Shown: positions 8,649-17,253 of the stretch, in pieces
Layout: each line of letters opens with the position of its first letter
Numbering within the stretch: position 1 is the first letter of the stretch
NCBI RefSeq assembly: GCF_024055895.1
Contig: NZ_JAMXLE010000002.1
Location: forward strand, 434,001-498,000
Origin: Rhizobium sp. L1K21
GTDB taxonomy: Bacteria > Pseudomonadota > Alphaproteobacteria > Rhizobiales > Rhizobiaceae
Direction of reading: 5' to 3'
DNA length: 64,000 nt
Notes under the pieces: model-generated
The model's input: only the letters and a program-made list of their open reading frames with translations
Told to the model about the DNA's origin: nothing
Databases searched by the model: none
Program-made: the position numbers and the translations under genes

Positions 8649-9503
8649 TCAGCCCGGTGTCAAGCCTCTCAGCCGTTCGGATCGTCTGCGCAGCAGTTCA
8701 AGCACCGTCAGAAGCGCAATTGAGATGGCGACCATGATGGCAGCGACGGCGAGAATCGTGGGTGAAATCTGCTCTCGCAGGCCTGTAAACATCTGCCAGG
8801 GCAGCGTCTTCTGGCCTGCTGAGCCCAGGAAGAGCACCACAACCACTTCGTCAAAAGAGGTGATGAAGGCAAACAGCGCACCGGAGACCACGCCCGGAAT
8901 GATGAGCGGCATTTGCACCTTGAAGAACGTCGTGACGGGGTTTGCGCCCATATTCGCGGCAGCGCGCACCAGAGACCGGTCAAAGCCGACCAGAGTGGCC
9001 GTGACCGTGATAATCACGAAGGGCGTTCCCAAAGCTGCGTGGGCCAGAACGACGCCCCAATAGGTGCCCTGCAAGCCAATTCGGGAATAGAAGAAATACA
9101 TGCCCGCTGCGGAAATAATCAGCGGCACGATCATTGGCGAAATCAGCGCGGCCATGATGGCCGAGCGGAAAGGCACATGCGACTGCGAAAGGCCGATAGC
9201 TGCCAAGGTGCCGAGCGACGTGGCAAGCAAGGTGGCGACCGGCGCGATCAGCACAGAATTGGTCAGGGCTTGCTGCCAATTGGGGTTGGTGAAGAAATCG
9301 ATATAATGTTTGAACGAATAACCGGCCGGGTCGAGCGCCAGCATCTCCTTGGTGAAGGTGAAGAAATTCTCTGCGTTGAAACTCAGCGGAATGATCACCA
9401 GGATCGGAAAGATCAGGAAAAAGAAGATCAGGCCACAGATGACGCGGAAAGTGTAATACCAAACGCGTTGTCCGGTCGAGGCATATTCTGGAAGACTTGA
9501 CAT
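8649..9503 (-). CDS. ABC transporter permease, PotC type
   Basis: A 284-residue inner-membrane permease with about six helices, the first near residues 20-42 (VICGLIFFFLIFPILVII). The cytoplasmic coupling loop is visible as ANMGANPVTTFFKVQMPLIIPGVVSGALFAF, the EAA motif that contacts the ATPase. It belongs to the spermidine/putrescine permease group. It is the fourth and last gene of a minus-strand operon (ATPase, binding protein, permease 1, permease 2), with a 14-bp gap to permease 1. Given the creatinase downstream, creatine or another guanidino compound is a plausible cargo; polyamines remain possible. Confidence 0.9.
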   Translation of the reverse strand: MSSLPEYASTGQRVWYYTFRVICGLIFFFLIFPILVIIPLSFNAENFFTFTKEMLALDPAGYSFKHYIDFFTNPNWQQALTNSVLIAPVATLLATSLGTLAAIGLSQSHVPFRSAIMAALISPMIVPLIISAAGMYFFYSRIGLQGTYWGVVLAHAALGTPFVIITVTATLVGFDRSLVRAAANMGANPVTTFFKVQMPLIIPGVVSGALFAFITSFDEVVVVLFLGSAGQKTLPWQMFTGLREQISPTILAVAAIMVAISIALLTVLELLRRRSERLRGLTPG

Positions 9504-9517
9504 TCTTTTCGGTCCTC

Positions 9518-10777
9518 TTACCCGAGTTTCACATTGTCGATGCCGACAATCTTGTCATAGAGAACAAACATCAGCAGAACCACGCCGAGCAGAATTGTGC
9601 CAAGCGCTGCGGCAAGCCCCCAGTTCAGCGAACTGGAAATGTGGTAGGCAATGCGGTTTGAGATGAAGATGCCGGATGTGCCGCCCACCAGTTCAGGCGT
9701 GATGTAATAGCCAATCGCCAGAATGAAGACCAGAATAGCGCCCGCGCCGATGCCCGGAATCGTTTGCGGAAAATAGACACGCCAGAAAGCAGTCCAATCC
9801 GTCGCACCCAGACTTTTTGCGGCGCGCATATAGCTGGGTGATATCGTCTTCATCACCGAGAAGAGCGGCAGGATCATGAATGGCAGCAGAATATGGGTCA
9901 TCGCTATGATCGTACCGGTCTGGTTGTTGATCAGCGGCAGGCGATTATCGTTTGAAATGATATGCGCCCAAACAAGAAGATCATTGATAACACCCTGGTC
10001 CTGTAGAAGCACTTTCCACGCCGACGTTCGCACCAGCAGGCTCGTCCAGAAAGGAAGAAGAACGAGAATCATCAAAAGGTTGGAGGTTCTCAGTGGCAGG
10101 TTGGCAAGCAGCCATGCCACCGGGTAACCGAGCACCAGACAGGAGACTGTAATGGCAACACTCAACATCAAGGTCCGGCCGAAGAGCATCAAATAGATGC
10201 GCTGTTCCTCAGGCTTGAAGTGGATGCCCGTTGAATCGCGCTCCATATCAATGGCGCTCAGGAAGTAGCCATCTGTGTAGCGAGAGGAAAGCTGCTTCAG
10301 GCCCTCCCAAAAGTTTATGTTGCCCCAATCTTTGTCGGCCTTGATAAACTGCTCCTTATAGTTCCCGTCGGTGAACTTCTCCACCTTGCGGCCTGTACTA
10401 CGGAACATGCTGGACGCACCCGGCATATCGTAGTTCAGTCGGGAGCCCAGCCTGGTGTGCAGCTTCTCTTTGACTGCCTCTTTCAAATCGGCGGCCAGGG
10501 CTGCGTAAACCGGCTCACCCGGAAGTTCGCCTTTGGAACCGTCCCAATCTTCCAGTGCGACGACTGTTCTCGGCAGCGTGTCAGGCACAATTGCGTTCTC
10601 CACCGAACGGAAAAGCATATCCGCGATCGGTGCCACGAAACTGATGAGAATGAAAAAGAGCAGTGGTGCAATCAGCAGGAATGAACGCAGCTTTTCTCGC
10701 CGCAGCGCTTTGGCAAGGCTTACTTTGAGTGGTACGCCGTCGCTTGTAGTCAAGGGAGCTGTGCTGGATTCACTCAT
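9518..10777 (-). CDS. ABC transporter permease, PotB type with large periplasmic insertion
   Basis: A 419-residue permease. After the first helix (about residues 32-52, FLLIAPLLFFILISFVAP) comes a soluble stretch of roughly 130-140 residues before the remaining five helices, beginning LMLFGRTLMLSVAITVSCLVLG. The EAA loop reads AKSLGATDWTAFWRVYFPQTIPGIGAG. Typical PotB proteins are near 285 residues, so the insertion is the reason for the length. The ATG at 10777 is chosen; a longer frame would begin inside an intergenic hairpin. It pairs with the PotC-type permease downstream to form the membrane channel. Confidence 0.88.
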   Translation of the reverse strand: MSESSTAPLTTSDGVPLKVSLAKALRREKLRSFLLIAPLLFFILISFVAPIADMLFRSVENAIVPDTLPRTVVALEDWDGSKGELPGEPVYAALAADLKEAVKEKLHTRLGSRLNYDMPGASSMFRSTGRKVEKFTDGNYKEQFIKADKDWGNINFWEGLKQLSSRYTDGYFLSAIDMERDSTGIHFKPEEQRIYLMLFGRTLMLSVAITVSCLVLGYPVAWLLANLPLRTSNLLMILVLLPFWTSLLVRTSAWKVLLQDQGVINDLLVWAHIISNDNRLPLINNQTGTIIAMTHILLPFMILPLFSVMKTISPSYMRAAKSLGATDWTAFWRVYFPQTIPGIGAGAILVFILAIGYYITPELVGGTSGIFISNRIAYHISSSLNWGLAAALGTILLGVVLLMFVLYDKIVGIDNVKLG

Positions 10778-10821
10778 GATGATCAGATTTCTTTTTTGAA
10801 AATCAGCTGTCTTGGTCGAAT

Positions 10822-10846
10822 GCCGGGGCATGTTCCACGCCCCGGC
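10822..10846 (-). other. intergenic stem-loop after the binding-protein gene
   Basis: A perfect 8-bp stem GCCGGGGC (10822-10829 with 10839-10846) around a 9-base loop, in the gap between the binding-protein stop and the permease start. There is no T-run, so it is more likely an RNA-stabilising hairpin that raises binding-protein mRNA relative to the permeases than a terminator. Confidence 0.65.
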
Positions 10847-10863
10847 AAAATCTCAATGAAGAC

Positions 10864-11964
10864 TTACTGTGCAAGCCAAGCCTGGAACTTCGCGTCGATG
10901 TCGTCGCGATGGTCAGCCCAGAATTCGAAGTTGTAGTAGATCACGTTCTTCGAGTTGGCCGGGTCGGTCGGCATGTGCGGAGCCATGTCGATGCCAAGCG
11001 TGGCATGCTTGCCGACGAGCGGAGCAGAGGACGCACGGGCCGGGCCGTAGGAAATGTAGGCGGCCTGGTCAGCAAGGCGCTGGGTGTCGGTTGCAAACTT
11101 CACGAAGTCTTCAACCATGGCCAGACGATCTTCCGGCAGGCCGGTCGGAATGATCCAGCCGTCGAAGGAGAACACCTGCGCGTCCCACAGCATGTCGATC
11201 GGCTGATCCTGTTCGGCGATTGCGGAGAACAGACGGCCATTGTAGGTCGAACCGATCACAACTTCCTTGTCGGCCAGAAGCTGCGGTGTTTCAGCAGCAG
11301 CAGACCACCAGACTACATTGTCCTTGATCGTGTCGAGCTTTGCGAGTGCGCGCTCTACACCTTCGTCGGTCGCCAGAACGTCATAAAGCTCGTCCTTGGA
11401 AACGCCATCGCAAAGCAAGGCCCATTCAACGTTGTTGATCGGGCGCTTTTCAAGCGCGCGCTTGCCAGGGAACTTTTCGAGGTCGAATACGTCGCAGATC
11501 GAGGTCGGCGTCGCGCCGTTCCACTCTGCCACGTCGTTGCGGTAGCCGAACGTTGTGGAATAGACGATCTGCGGGATGTAGCAGGAGTTGACCAGCTGAG
11601 CGCCGAAATCTTCCGATGCAGGCGTGCCATCGGGTGCCGGAGCGAGAAGCTTGTCCGGATCGATTTCCATTGCCAGACCTTCGTCGCAGAGACGGAAGGA
11701 GTCAGCAGCATCCACGTCAACCAGATCCCAGGTCAGGTTGCCTGCTTCGTTCATGGCGCGCAGCTTGGCAACGGCTTCAGCTGACGACTCATCCCAGATG
11801 ATGTTGATATCCGGATGGTCTTTGACGTAGGGGTCCGTGTAAGCATTCTTCTGGGACGCCTGATAGGCGCCGCCCCATGACACGATCGTCATGTCCTTGG
11901 CCACGGCGACCGAGCTGGCCAAAGCCATTGCGGTAGCCGCAAGTACGGTTGTCTTGAACTTCAT
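10864..11964 (-). CDS. periplasmic solute-binding protein, PotD/PotF type
   Basis: A 366-residue exported protein. A signal peptide of about 22 residues (MKFKTTVLAATAMALASSVAVA) precedes the mature start KDMTIVSWGGAYQASQ, the usual beginning of family-1 polyamine-type binding proteins. Other family segments are NLTWDLVDVDAADSFRLCDEG and VVWWSAAAETPQLLADKEVV. It delivers the substrate to the two permeases. Family members bind polyamines, but also other cationic or zwitterionic small molecules; with a creatinase in the same block, creatine is the favoured guess. A stem-loop follows the gene. Confidence 0.9.
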   Translation of the reverse strand: MKFKTTVLAATAMALASSVAVAKDMTIVSWGGAYQASQKNAYTDPYVKDHPDINIIWDESSAEAVAKLRAMNEAGNLTWDLVDVDAADSFRLCDEGLAMEIDPDKLLAPAPDGTPASEDFGAQLVNSCYIPQIVYSTTFGYRNDVAEWNGATPTSICDVFDLEKFPGKRALEKRPINNVEWALLCDGVSKDELYDVLATDEGVERALAKLDTIKDNVVWWSAAAETPQLLADKEVVIGSTYNGRLFSAIAEQDQPIDMLWDAQVFSFDGWIIPTGLPEDRLAMVEDFVKFATDTQRLADQAAYISYGPARASSAPLVGKHATLGIDMAPHMPTDPANSKNVIYYNFEFWADHRDDIDAKFQAWLAQ

Positions 11965-12060
11965 CGGAATTTGCTCCCTCTTTCTGGTTTAGCACGGGAA
12001 ATCCCCGTTTTCTCGTTTCGACGGGCTGCCCCCAAGGACAAAGCCCGCCATTCGAAACTC

Positions 12061-13155
12061 TCAAAGAACAGCGTCGAGCGCCTTACAGTCCTTTGCGGCC
12101 CAGCCGATCTTGCGCATCTGGCCCTGCTGCAGGTCCCAGCGCTCGCCACGGTTGCGAACCTTAACAACGAATTCGTCGTTGCCGCAAACGTTCATACGAA
12201 TGCGGATATGGTCACCGAGATAGATCAGCTCTTCGATCTTGCCTTCGACCTGATTTTGATGATCGGCGGTCGGCACGATCTCCACGCGTTCAGGCCGCAA
12301 GGAAATTGTCGTCTTATCGCCGACACCGGAAACATTAATCTTGTGCGCAAGCAATTCAGTGCCATCGGGCAGACGGACCTTGCACATATCGCCATTGATC
12401 TCGACAACATCACCCGTCAGCTTGTTATTCTCACCGATGAACTGGGCGACGAAGGAGTTCTTGGGTTCCTCGTAAAGCACGTCCGGTGGAGAAAGCTGCT
12501 GGATGATACCGTCGTTGAATACGGCAACGCGATCAGACATGGTCAGCGCTTCCGTCTGGTCGTGCGTCACGTATACGATTGAAACACCAAGGTTCTCGTG
12601 GATGTGTTTGATTTCATATTGCATCTGCTCGCGCAGCTGCTTGTCCAGCGCACCCAGCGGCTCGTCCATCAGCACGAGTTCGGGATCAAAAACCAGCGCT
12701 CTCGCCACGGCCACACGCTGCTGCTGACCACCGGAAAGCTGGGCGGGACGGCGGTTGCCGAACTTGCCGAGCTCCACCATTTCCAGTGCACGCTTCACCT
12801 TCTGCTCTTGTTCGGCCTTGCCCATGCCGCGCACCTGCAGCGGAAAGGCAAGGTTTTCAGCAACACTCATGTGCGGAAAAAGCGCATAATTCTGGAAAAC
12901 CATGCCAATGCCGCGCTTGTGTGGTGGCACGTTATTGATCGGCTTTTCATTCAGGAAAATCTCGCCATGGGTGGCAGGCTCGAACCCCGCCAGCATCATG
13001 AGACAGGTGGTTTTCCCAGACCCCGACGGACCGAGCATCGTCAGAAACTCGCCGGGCGGAATATCAAGATTTAGGTTTTTGACGACTAGTGTTTCGCCAT
13101 CATAGCTTTTTTGAACGTTTTCGTAGCGAACGGACGCGCCCCGGTTACTCGCCAT
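12061..13155 (-). CDS. ABC transporter ATP-binding protein, PotA type
   Basis: A 364-residue ATPase. The nucleotide-binding domain shows Walker A LGPSGSGKTT, Q-loop VFQNYALFPH, signature LSGGQQQRVAVARAL, Walker B LVLMDEPLGALD and the switch histidine VTHDQTEA. A TOBE domain follows (SLRPERVEIVP, and the C-terminal GDHIRIRMNV region). The ATG at 13155 has CAGGGGAA upstream; the frame runs 17 residues further but without a supported start. It is the first gene of the four-gene transporter operon, about 95 bp ahead of the binding-protein gene. Confidence 0.92.
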   Translation of the reverse strand: MASNRGASVRYENVQKSYDGETLVVKNLNLDIPPGEFLTMLGPSGSGKTTCLMMLAGFEPATHGEIFLNEKPINNVPPHKRGIGMVFQNYALFPHMSVAENLAFPLQVRGMGKAEQEQKVKRALEMVELGKFGNRRPAQLSGGQQQRVAVARALVFDPELVLMDEPLGALDKQLREQMQYEIKHIHENLGVSIVYVTHDQTEALTMSDRVAVFNDGIIQQLSPPDVLYEEPKNSFVAQFIGENNKLTGDVVEINGDMCKVRLPDGTELLAHKINVSGVGDKTTISLRPERVEIVPTADHQNQVEGKIEELIYLGDHIRIRMNVCGNDEFVVKVRNRGERWDLQQGQMRKIGWAAKDCKALDAVL

Positions 13156-13206
13156 TTGTTCCCCTGCTTTATCAGCATAATCAGTTATAGTCTCGACGCG
13201 GCACAC

Positions 13207-13845
13207 GCCGGACTTCCTGTCGATTTCTCGCAGCAGGCAAACCTGCTGTCGGACATCTGTTGGCGATGATCAAAACAAATTAGGCAGCAGAGGGAAAGGG
13301 GGTAAGGACAAATTTTGAAAAAAAATTTTCACAATCTGGAATTCGTCAAAAGTTATATGCGGCATAACTATTTGATATTTATTCGGAAATTATGAAAACA
13401 TGCTTTCTTTTTTGAACGAGCCTGATCGGCAAGTTAAGCGTGAAAAGGGAACAAATTTGATGCGGTTTATTCAGACTTGAGCTCTTGATGGGCCTATACT
13501 CCATCAACTTGCCAACAATTGCCTGGGAAGGATCAGCCTGATTGGCACCCGATTTCCTTAAACAGGCCGATCACGCGGCCGCATTGATGCTCGCCGGCGA
13601 ACTTCCAGTTCTCCTGCATGAGATCGTCACTTGAGCGATCGCCAAGCTGAATCAGTTGTATGCCCGCTTATGCTTTTAAACGAATGGGCAGGCTTGAGAT
13701 GGATGTCGATTTCCGGTGGCTGACCCGTGTGGCGAAACGCGCGACATAAAAGGCGAGCTGCCATAATTCACTCGGACGGAACCGCAAGCATAACGAATGT
13801 CATGCATAAATTGGGACATGCAAAAGTGTCAGTATGTAAAAAACG
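13207..13845. other. sparse intergenic region with two coding-like fragments
   Basis: About 640 bp between the transporter operon and a small secreted-protein gene. The left third is AT-rich and probably holds the operon promoter. The middle contains two short plus-strand frames with ordinary codon use: 13542-13634 (30 codons, TTG start, AAGGA upstream) and an ATG frame of 21 codons encoding MGRLEMDVDFRWLTRVAKRA near 13685. Neither is recognised. They may be remnants of decayed genes or genuine small proteins. No RNA gene was seen. Confidence 0.35.
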
Positions 13846-13846
13846 C

Positions 13847-13871
13847 AAAAAGGCGAGTTAACAAACCCGCC
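13847..13871 (-). terminator. intrinsic terminator of the small secreted-protein gene
   Basis: On the minus strand an 8-bp stem (GGCGGGTT with AACTCGCC, one G-U pair) closes a 4-base loop and is followed by five T residues. It lies about 28 bp after the stop of the 135-residue protein. Confidence 0.7.
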
Positions 13872-13898
13872 TTAAAGCATCTCTATAAGATGCGGAGC

Positions 13899-14306
13899 TT
13901 AGTTGCCGCTTGCCGCGTTTCCGTCGTCACCGGGCTCAGCTGTTTGGTTTTCACCAACGTTACCACCCGCAGACACCGTGTCAGCAATCGAAGCGATTTG
14001 CTGCTGCTGCTGGCCGTTCGTTGACTCTCTACCAGCTGCAGCGATAGCCTGAGAAATGGCGGTCCGCGTTCCGGCCGTTACCGACCGAGCAAGACTGGTC
14101 ACGAGGTCGGCAATCAGCTGATTAACCTCAGCTTCAGTTGCACCCGCAGCGCGAGCTGCCAAAATTTCTGTTTGGACAAGGCCTACGCAGCCTCCACCGG
14201 CGCTGCAACCGGCTACAACGCTCTCCACGGTTGCAAAGCTAGGTGACGCGGCGAAGGCAGATACAACTGCGCCAACCGCCATAATTGTCTTCAAATTACG
14301 CTTCAT
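13899..14306 (-). CDS. small exported protein of unknown function
   Basis: A 135-residue protein that I do not recognise. It starts with a clear signal peptide (MKRNLKTIMAVGAVVSAFAA, cleavage probably after PSFA). The mature part has a Cys pair in VVAGCSAGGGCVG, an alanine-rich helical middle, a QQQQQ run, and an acidic, Gly/Asn-rich tail (GENQTAEPGDDGNAASGN). AAAAGGGA precedes the ATG, and a terminator follows, so it is a single-gene unit. It sits between a transporter operon and a polysaccharide module, next to a MITE-like element. The tail and low complexity suggest a surface or periplasmic protein. Confidence 0.7.
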   Translation of the reverse strand: MKRNLKTIMAVGAVVSAFAASPSFATVESVVAGCSAGGGCVGLVQTEILAARAAGATEAEVNQLIADLVTSLARSVTAGTRTAISQAIAAAGRESTNGQQQQQIASIADTVSAGGNVGENQTAEPGDDGNAASGN

Positions 14307-14624
14307 AGGGTGTATTCCCTTTTTTACAATAACTTATATGCGATGCAATAAAGCGCAACCGCTTGAAATTGTCAATGTTCTTGTCCGAGTGAGTTTAGAT
14401 ATTGTTAATATGTATGGTTTATTTGCCGCAGTCGTCGCGGCGCGGACGCGATTGTAAAACCGCTATCTGCCTTGCGGCAAAAAATGCATTTTGATCTTTC
14501 TGCTAACGAGCAGGCGCAATTGCTGCATAACACACCGTTCCTGCGAAGAATCTTCCTTTGATTGTGCTCGTTATCAGGTTATCGGACTTTGCTTGCCGTG
14601 ATACCCGGCATTCTCCGTCTAGAC
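14307..14624. other. intergenic region, no gene seen
   Basis: About 320 bp between the small secreted-protein start and the MITE-like element. It should hold the promoter of the secreted-protein gene. I see no convincing open frame, RNA gene or strong hairpin in it. Confidence 0.5.
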
Positions 14625-14626
14625 TA

Positions 14627-14888
14627 GGTCACGGACCCATAAATGAGGCTGTTTTGGCGGTAAAATGACAAAAATATGCGAGGAAATGGTTGAAAAGCGG
14701 GCCTTGTGGCCCGGTTGAAGCCATTGACGTTGCAGATTGCAGTCATTTTACCGTCCTGCGGATAAGCCAAATTTGATCAGCCACTGCGTTGCAACGGCTT
14801 GAAAATGATCGGCATTTCCTGCGCCCTTGCGCCTAGTTGCTGACCAAATTTGGCTTACCAAAACAACCTCATTTATGAGTCCGTGACC
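14627..14888. mobile_element. MITE-like element with 31-bp terminal inverted repeats
   Basis: The 31-bp ends 14627-14657 (starting GGTCACGGAC) and 14858-14888 are inverted copies with two mismatches. Both ends abut a TA dinucleotide (14625-14626 and 14889-14890), consistent with a TA target duplication as made by IS630/Tc1-mariner or some IS5-group transposases. The 262-bp element has no transposase frame. Inside are two further inverted pairs: 14658-14669 with 14742-14753 (12 bp, perfect), and 14763-14780 with 14840-14857 (18 bp, one mismatch). The single strand could fold into a three-way structure with two internal hairpins. Confidence 0.8.
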
Positions 14889-14916
14889 TAAAGGTCATTT
14901 CCTTTAAGAGATATTT

Positions 14917-14934
14917 GCTCCTCTTGAGAGGAGC
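14917..14934. other. short perfect hairpin
   Basis: GCTCCTC and GAGGAGC form a 7-bp stem with a 4-base loop. It lies downstream of the autokinase gene on the minus strand and could help end that transcript, but there is no T-run on either side. Confidence 0.35.
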
Positions 14935-15021
14935 CAGCGCGCTTTGCATGAGCCGGCGTCGCCGCTTCCAAGGTCTGGAGCGTTAAAGGCTGCAGAGACG
15001 TTCTGCCCGACACGTTGCCTA

Positions 15022-17175
15022 TCAGGAATCGCTGCCTTCGTCGGTGTAATATCCAGAATACTTGTAATAGGATTGCGCCTTGTTGACAGACTTCTGGTTC
15101 ATGACGCCGACGATCTGAGTGCCCGGGCGGATGTTTTCTCCGAGTGCATTGACACTCTTCTTAGCCACATTTTGCGACGTGGAACCCCAGCGAACAACAA
15201 AGGTCACGATGTCGGAATTGCGGGCGAGATAAAGACCATCCACAACGGGTTCAAGGGGGGGGCTATCGATGACAATGTAGTCGAAATGCCGCTTTGCAAT
15301 GGAAATCAGCCGGGCAAAACGTTCGCCCATCACAAGTTCGTCGGTTGCATAGGTTCCCGTGCGGCCACCGAGGATAACACGCAGCGGGCTCATCGGATCG
15401 GATACGGCAAGGGACGAAATATTCTTCGGGACGGCCGAGCCGGTCAGAAAGTTATGGAGCTCAGAACTCGGTGCAAGACCCAGTCCCTTGTGCACACTTG
15501 GTTTTCGCAGATCGCCGTCGATCAGCAACGTCCGCTTTCCCGAATGTGCGAGCATCCTAGAGAGCGATAGAGAAACAGTGGACTTGCCCTCGTTGGGCAC
15601 AGAGGAGGTGACCAGGATCACAAGACCTTCCCAGACATCCTCCTTTTCACCGCTTGTCATTCGCTCAAAAATAAGCCGCTCAATTCTGACGCGGATTTTT
15701 CGGATGCTCTCAGAAAACTGAGACATTGGCGAAGCGATCACAACGTCCGCGAGCCCATGCTCTGTCTGCGCATCATCAGGCTGCTTTCCGATGACAGCCG
15801 CCAGCGGAATCCGCAAGACGTTTTCGATCTGTTCGTCGCTCACAAAGCCGCCGATAAAGTATTCCCGCAAAAACGCAATGCCAAATCCGAGGCCAAGCGA
15901 TGCGACAAAGGCCAGTCCGAGCACAAGTCCCTTATTGGGGAATGAGGGGGTGGCGGGGGCCAAGGCTTCGTTGACAACCCGACTGTCCGCAAGCTGCAAC
16001 TGTGCTTGCGTGTCCAGCTCCTTCAGGCGGGAAAGAAGGTTTTGATACTGGTTGCGTGCAATTTCGGATTCCTGCCGGATAGTATAAATGTCGGCAAGAA
16101 CCTCCGGAGGTAGATCCGCGCTCAATACTGACGTTCTCAGTTCCTGGCGAACATCGGATGCCTGATTTTGGTAGCTGGAAACCTCGCTTTGAAGCGAGTT
16201 CACTTCCTGCCTGGCCTGCTTCTTGACATCGGCGTCAATTCTTGCCAGTTCGGCACGCAGATCAACGGCCTTCTGACTGCCTTGCTCTGCACTGTCGAGC
16301 GAGCTCGTCAACGCTTCCCTTTGTCTTTCCAATTCTGCAATGGCGTCGCTCTTGAGCGTTTCTGCAAGCTCTGAGTAACTGTCATTGTTGAGTCTAGCCA
16401 ATGCAGCGTCCAACACGCCGGATTTCTCCTCGGCGTTTTTCTTCAGGTCTTCAAGTTGTGTCTTGAGGCTCCGGATTTGCGCCGAATTGGATTGATCCGC
16501 AAATTTTGGCAAATTGTCGTCAAGATACTGATCGAATCGCCGCTCACTGGTTGCCAGCGCAGCGTTCGCCTGTTGGATCTGCGACTGCACCACGTTGCGG
16601 GCGTCAATTGTGGTCGATATTTTCGACTGAACCTGCTGGCTTATGTAAATATGCACAAGGCTGTTGGCGAGGTCTGCAGCCTTTTTCGGATCCCGCGAAG
16701 TCACGGAAACGGAGATAATATATGTCAGACCCTGCCGCGAAATATTCACGGCCTTCTTTACCTTTGTCAGCACACGCGCAAGCAGTTCATCGCCGTCTGG
16801 CGTTTCATCGCCTGATAAGTTGAAAACGGAAAGCAGCTTTTCAGTCAAGCCGACCGAGATTCCGAATTCTGGATCGGTCACGAGGTTCTTGTCTTTTATG
16901 AGTTGCGTAATGGCATTGTCGGAGCGCAAGATTTCGACTTCGCTGTCAACACGGGCGCTCCCCTCGTTTCGCAGCGCCCCACCCTGATCCGACGGATTGA
17001 GCACGTCCTTGTAACTTGTATCGACAAGAATTTTTGCAGTTGCAGTATACTTGGGAGTCAAAGCGAACAAGACTGCCGCTGAAGCAAAAAGTGTAATAAA
17101 AATGACAGCGAGTATCATCCACACCTGCCGGCGTATCAGTCCAAAAATTAGCCGAATGTCAATTTCTTCGTTCAT
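15022..17175 (-). CDS. polysaccharide co-polymerase / tyrosine autokinase (ExoP/Wzc type)
   Basis: A 717-residue inner-membrane protein controlling polysaccharide chain length and export. The N-terminal Wzz domain has one helix near residues 17-37 (VWMILAVIFITLFASAAVLFAL), then a long coiled-coil periplasmic part (about 180-400), a second helix near 425-445, and a cytoplasmic BY-kinase domain. The kinase shows Walker A' SSVPNEGKST near residue 527, Walker A LLIDGDLRKPSVH, and Walker B DYIVIDSPPLEP. A C-terminal tyrosine cluster (SYYKYSGYYTDEG) is the autophosphorylation tail. It is the last gene of a minus-strand polysaccharide module and follows a phosphatase gene. Confidence 0.95.
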   Translation of the reverse strand: MNEEIDIRLIFGLIRRQVWMILAVIFITLFASAAVLFALTPKYTATAKILVDTSYKDVLNPSDQGGALRNEGSARVDSEVEILRSDNAITQLIKDKNLVTDPEFGISVGLTEKLLSVFNLSGDETPDGDELLARVLTKVKKAVNISRQGLTYIISVSVTSRDPKKAADLANSLVHIYISQQVQSKISTTIDARNVVQSQIQQANAALATSERRFDQYLDDNLPKFADQSNSAQIRSLKTQLEDLKKNAEEKSGVLDAALARLNNDSYSELAETLKSDAIAELERQREALTSSLDSAEQGSQKAVDLRAELARIDADVKKQARQEVNSLQSEVSSYQNQASDVRQELRTSVLSADLPPEVLADIYTIRQESEIARNQYQNLLSRLKELDTQAQLQLADSRVVNEALAPATPSFPNKGLVLGLAFVASLGLGFGIAFLREYFIGGFVSDEQIENVLRIPLAAVIGKQPDDAQTEHGLADVVIASPMSQFSESIRKIRVRIERLIFERMTSGEKEDVWEGLVILVTSSVPNEGKSTVSLSLSRMLAHSGKRTLLIDGDLRKPSVHKGLGLAPSSELHNFLTGSAVPKNISSLAVSDPMSPLRVILGGRTGTYATDELVMGERFARLISIAKRHFDYIVIDSPPLEPVVDGLYLARNSDIVTFVVRWGSTSQNVAKKSVNALGENIRPGTQIVGVMNQKSVNKAQSYYKYSGYYTDEGSDS

Positions 17176-17253
17176 AATTTTTTCCCAGGTAACGCGCAGC
17201 CGCTTTCTCTTAGCAGATGGGTCGGCAATCGCAAATTATATAGCTATCGATAG

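Noticed and set aside
10909-11784. Open frame of 291 codons antisense to the solute-binding protein gene
   Set aside because: Mirror of a real gene with no recognisable motif.
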